Positions 4,933 through 5,719 of a DNA stretch of 5,719 bases are shown here, piece by piece. The notes under the pieces are model-generated. The model was not told where the DNA came from. It ran no database searches and was given only the letters and a program-made list of their open reading frames with translations. The stretch's first letter is position 1; the number at the start of each line of letters is the position of its first letter. The stretch comes from Streptosporangiaceae bacterium (lineage in GTDB: Bacteria; Actinomycetota; Actinomycetes; Streptosporangiales; Streptosporangiaceae). The stretch spans positions 1 to 5,719 of the forward strand of contig JASHTT010000305.1 of NCBI GenBank assembly GCA_030040415.1. The letters run 5' to 3'. The translations under genes were made by a program, and so were the position numbers.

Positions 4933-5719
4933 ATCGCTACCGGCGAGACTGTCGAGACAGCCGAGTCACTCCAGACCAGCATGGGCAGGGTGCCTGCCAG
5001 CGCCATCCGCCGGGCACTGGCGCGGGCAAGGGACGGCAAGGCGCTCGACCAGGCAGAGGCGACCGTACTGCTGCACGCCCGCGGCGAGGACCTGACCGCG
5101 CTGCTCGGGCACGCCGCGCGGGTCAGGGACGCGGGCCTGCAGGCAGCCGGCCGGCCCGGCGTGATCACCTACTCGCGCAAGGTGTTCATCCCGATGACCC
5201 GGCTGTGCCGGGACCGCTGCGCCTATTGCACCTTCGCGACCGTGCCCGGCCGGCTGGACGCGCCGTTCCTGTCCCCGGACGAAGTGCTGGCGATCGCGCG
5301 CGACGGGGCGGCGCTGCACTGCAAGGAAGGGCTCTTCACGCTGGGCGACCGGCCGGAGGCGCGCTGGCAGGCGGCCAGGGACTGGCTCGATGCGCACGGT
5401 TACGACGACACGCTGTCCTACGTGCGCGCGATGGCGGTCTATGTGCTGGAGGAGACCGGGCTGCTGCCGCACCTCAATCCCGGCGTGCTGAACTGGCAGG
5501 ACTTCCAGCGGCTCAAGCCCGTCGCACCGTCCATGGGGATGATGCTGGAGACCACGTCGCGGCGGCTGTTCACCGAGCGTGGTGGCGCGCACTACGGCAG
5601 CCCGGACAAGGACCCCGCGGTGCGGCTGCGTGTGCTGCAGGACGCGGGCCGGTGCAGCGTGCCGTTCACCACTGGCATCCTTATCGGCATCGGCGAGACG
5701 CTCGCCGAGCGCGCCGACT
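4933..5719 (+). CDS. fbiC: FO synthase FbiC, N-terminal (CofG-like) part, truncated by window end
   Basis: FbiC is a radical-SAM enzyme that makes FO, the deazaflavin chromophore of cofactor F420, from 5-amino-6-ribitylaminouracil and tyrosine. About 262 residues are visible of a protein that is usually about 850; only the CofG-like half is reached. Numbering from 4933, an ARARDG helix region leads to YSRKVFIPMTRLCRDRCAYC. Its CX3CX2C cluster motif, C92, C96 and C99, binds the 4Fe-4S of radical SAM enzymes. Further FbiC hallmarks are LGDRPE (137-142), SYVRAM, LLPHLNPGVL, PSMGMMLETTS (E206), HYGSPDKDP and PFTTGILIGIGET (244-256). The start is uncertain. ATC 4933 is placed by the Shine-Dalgarno; in-frame alternatives are GTG 4903 (weaker upstream site) and ATG 4981 (no Shine-Dalgarno, but still upstream of the conserved part). 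The frame is open back to a TGA at 4840-4842. Identity is very secure. Confidence 0.93.
   Translation, partial: MATGETVETAESLQTSMGRVPASAIRRALARARDGKALDQAEATVLLHARGEDLTALLGHAARVRDAGLQAAGRPGVITYSRKVFIPMTRLCRDRCAYCTFATVPGRLDAPFLSPDEVLAIARDGAALHCKEGLFTLGDRPEARWQAARDWLDAHGYDDTLSYVRAMAVYVLEETGLLPHLNPGVLNWQDFQRLKPVAPSMGMMLETTSRRLFTERGGAHYGSPDKDPAVRLRVLQDAGRCSVPFTTGILIGIGETLAERAD

Noticed and set aside
4966..5592. A 208-codon open frame on the - strand opposite fbiC
   Set aside because: It overlaps highly conserved fbiC sequence; the translation is Arg/Gln/His-rich with no motif.

Overview
The window is high-GC DNA with strongly GC-biased third codon positions. It carries an FbiC-type FO synthase and an actinobacterial-style PDZ/Lon (S16) protease, which points to an F420-producing actinobacterium. 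The exact genus cannot be told from this stretch. Both edges cut through genes.

Layout. Bases 1-305 are the C-terminal end of a secreted or membrane PDZ-S16 serine protease (+). Bases 306-800 hold no convincing gene: a degenerate tandem array of about 57 bp units (294 to about 562) starts inside the last codons of the protease gene, followed by the leader of the next gene. Bases 801-1931 encode a GT4 glycosyltransferase (+). It converges on manC (2074-3156, -), mannose-1-phosphate guanylyltransferase, across a short gap with two related hairpins. manC is divergent from a UDP-glucose/GDP-mannose dehydrogenase gene (3418-4782, +) across 261 bp that contain a perfect CRP-like palindrome. The window ends in the N-terminal (CofG) half of fbiC (about 4933-5719, +).

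How the genes fit together. ManC makes GDP-mannose, the dehydrogenase makes a nucleotide-sugar uronate (UDP-glucuronate or GDP-mannuronate), and the GT4 enzyme transfers a sugar to an acceptor. The three plausibly feed cell-envelope or exopolysaccharide glycan synthesis. FbiC starts a separate pathway, the deazaflavin cofactor F420; I see no mechanistic link beyond proximity.

I did not find a convincing new multi-gene system. The most notable unexplained signals are non-coding: a ~35 bp imperfect inverted repeat bracketing the manC/dehydrogenase pair (1932-1966 and 4796-4829), the 57 bp tandem array at the protease 3' end, the duplicated hairpin between convergent genes, the GTGA-N6-TCAC palindrome, and an fbiC start region where the best Shine-Dalgarno sequence points at an ATC codon.
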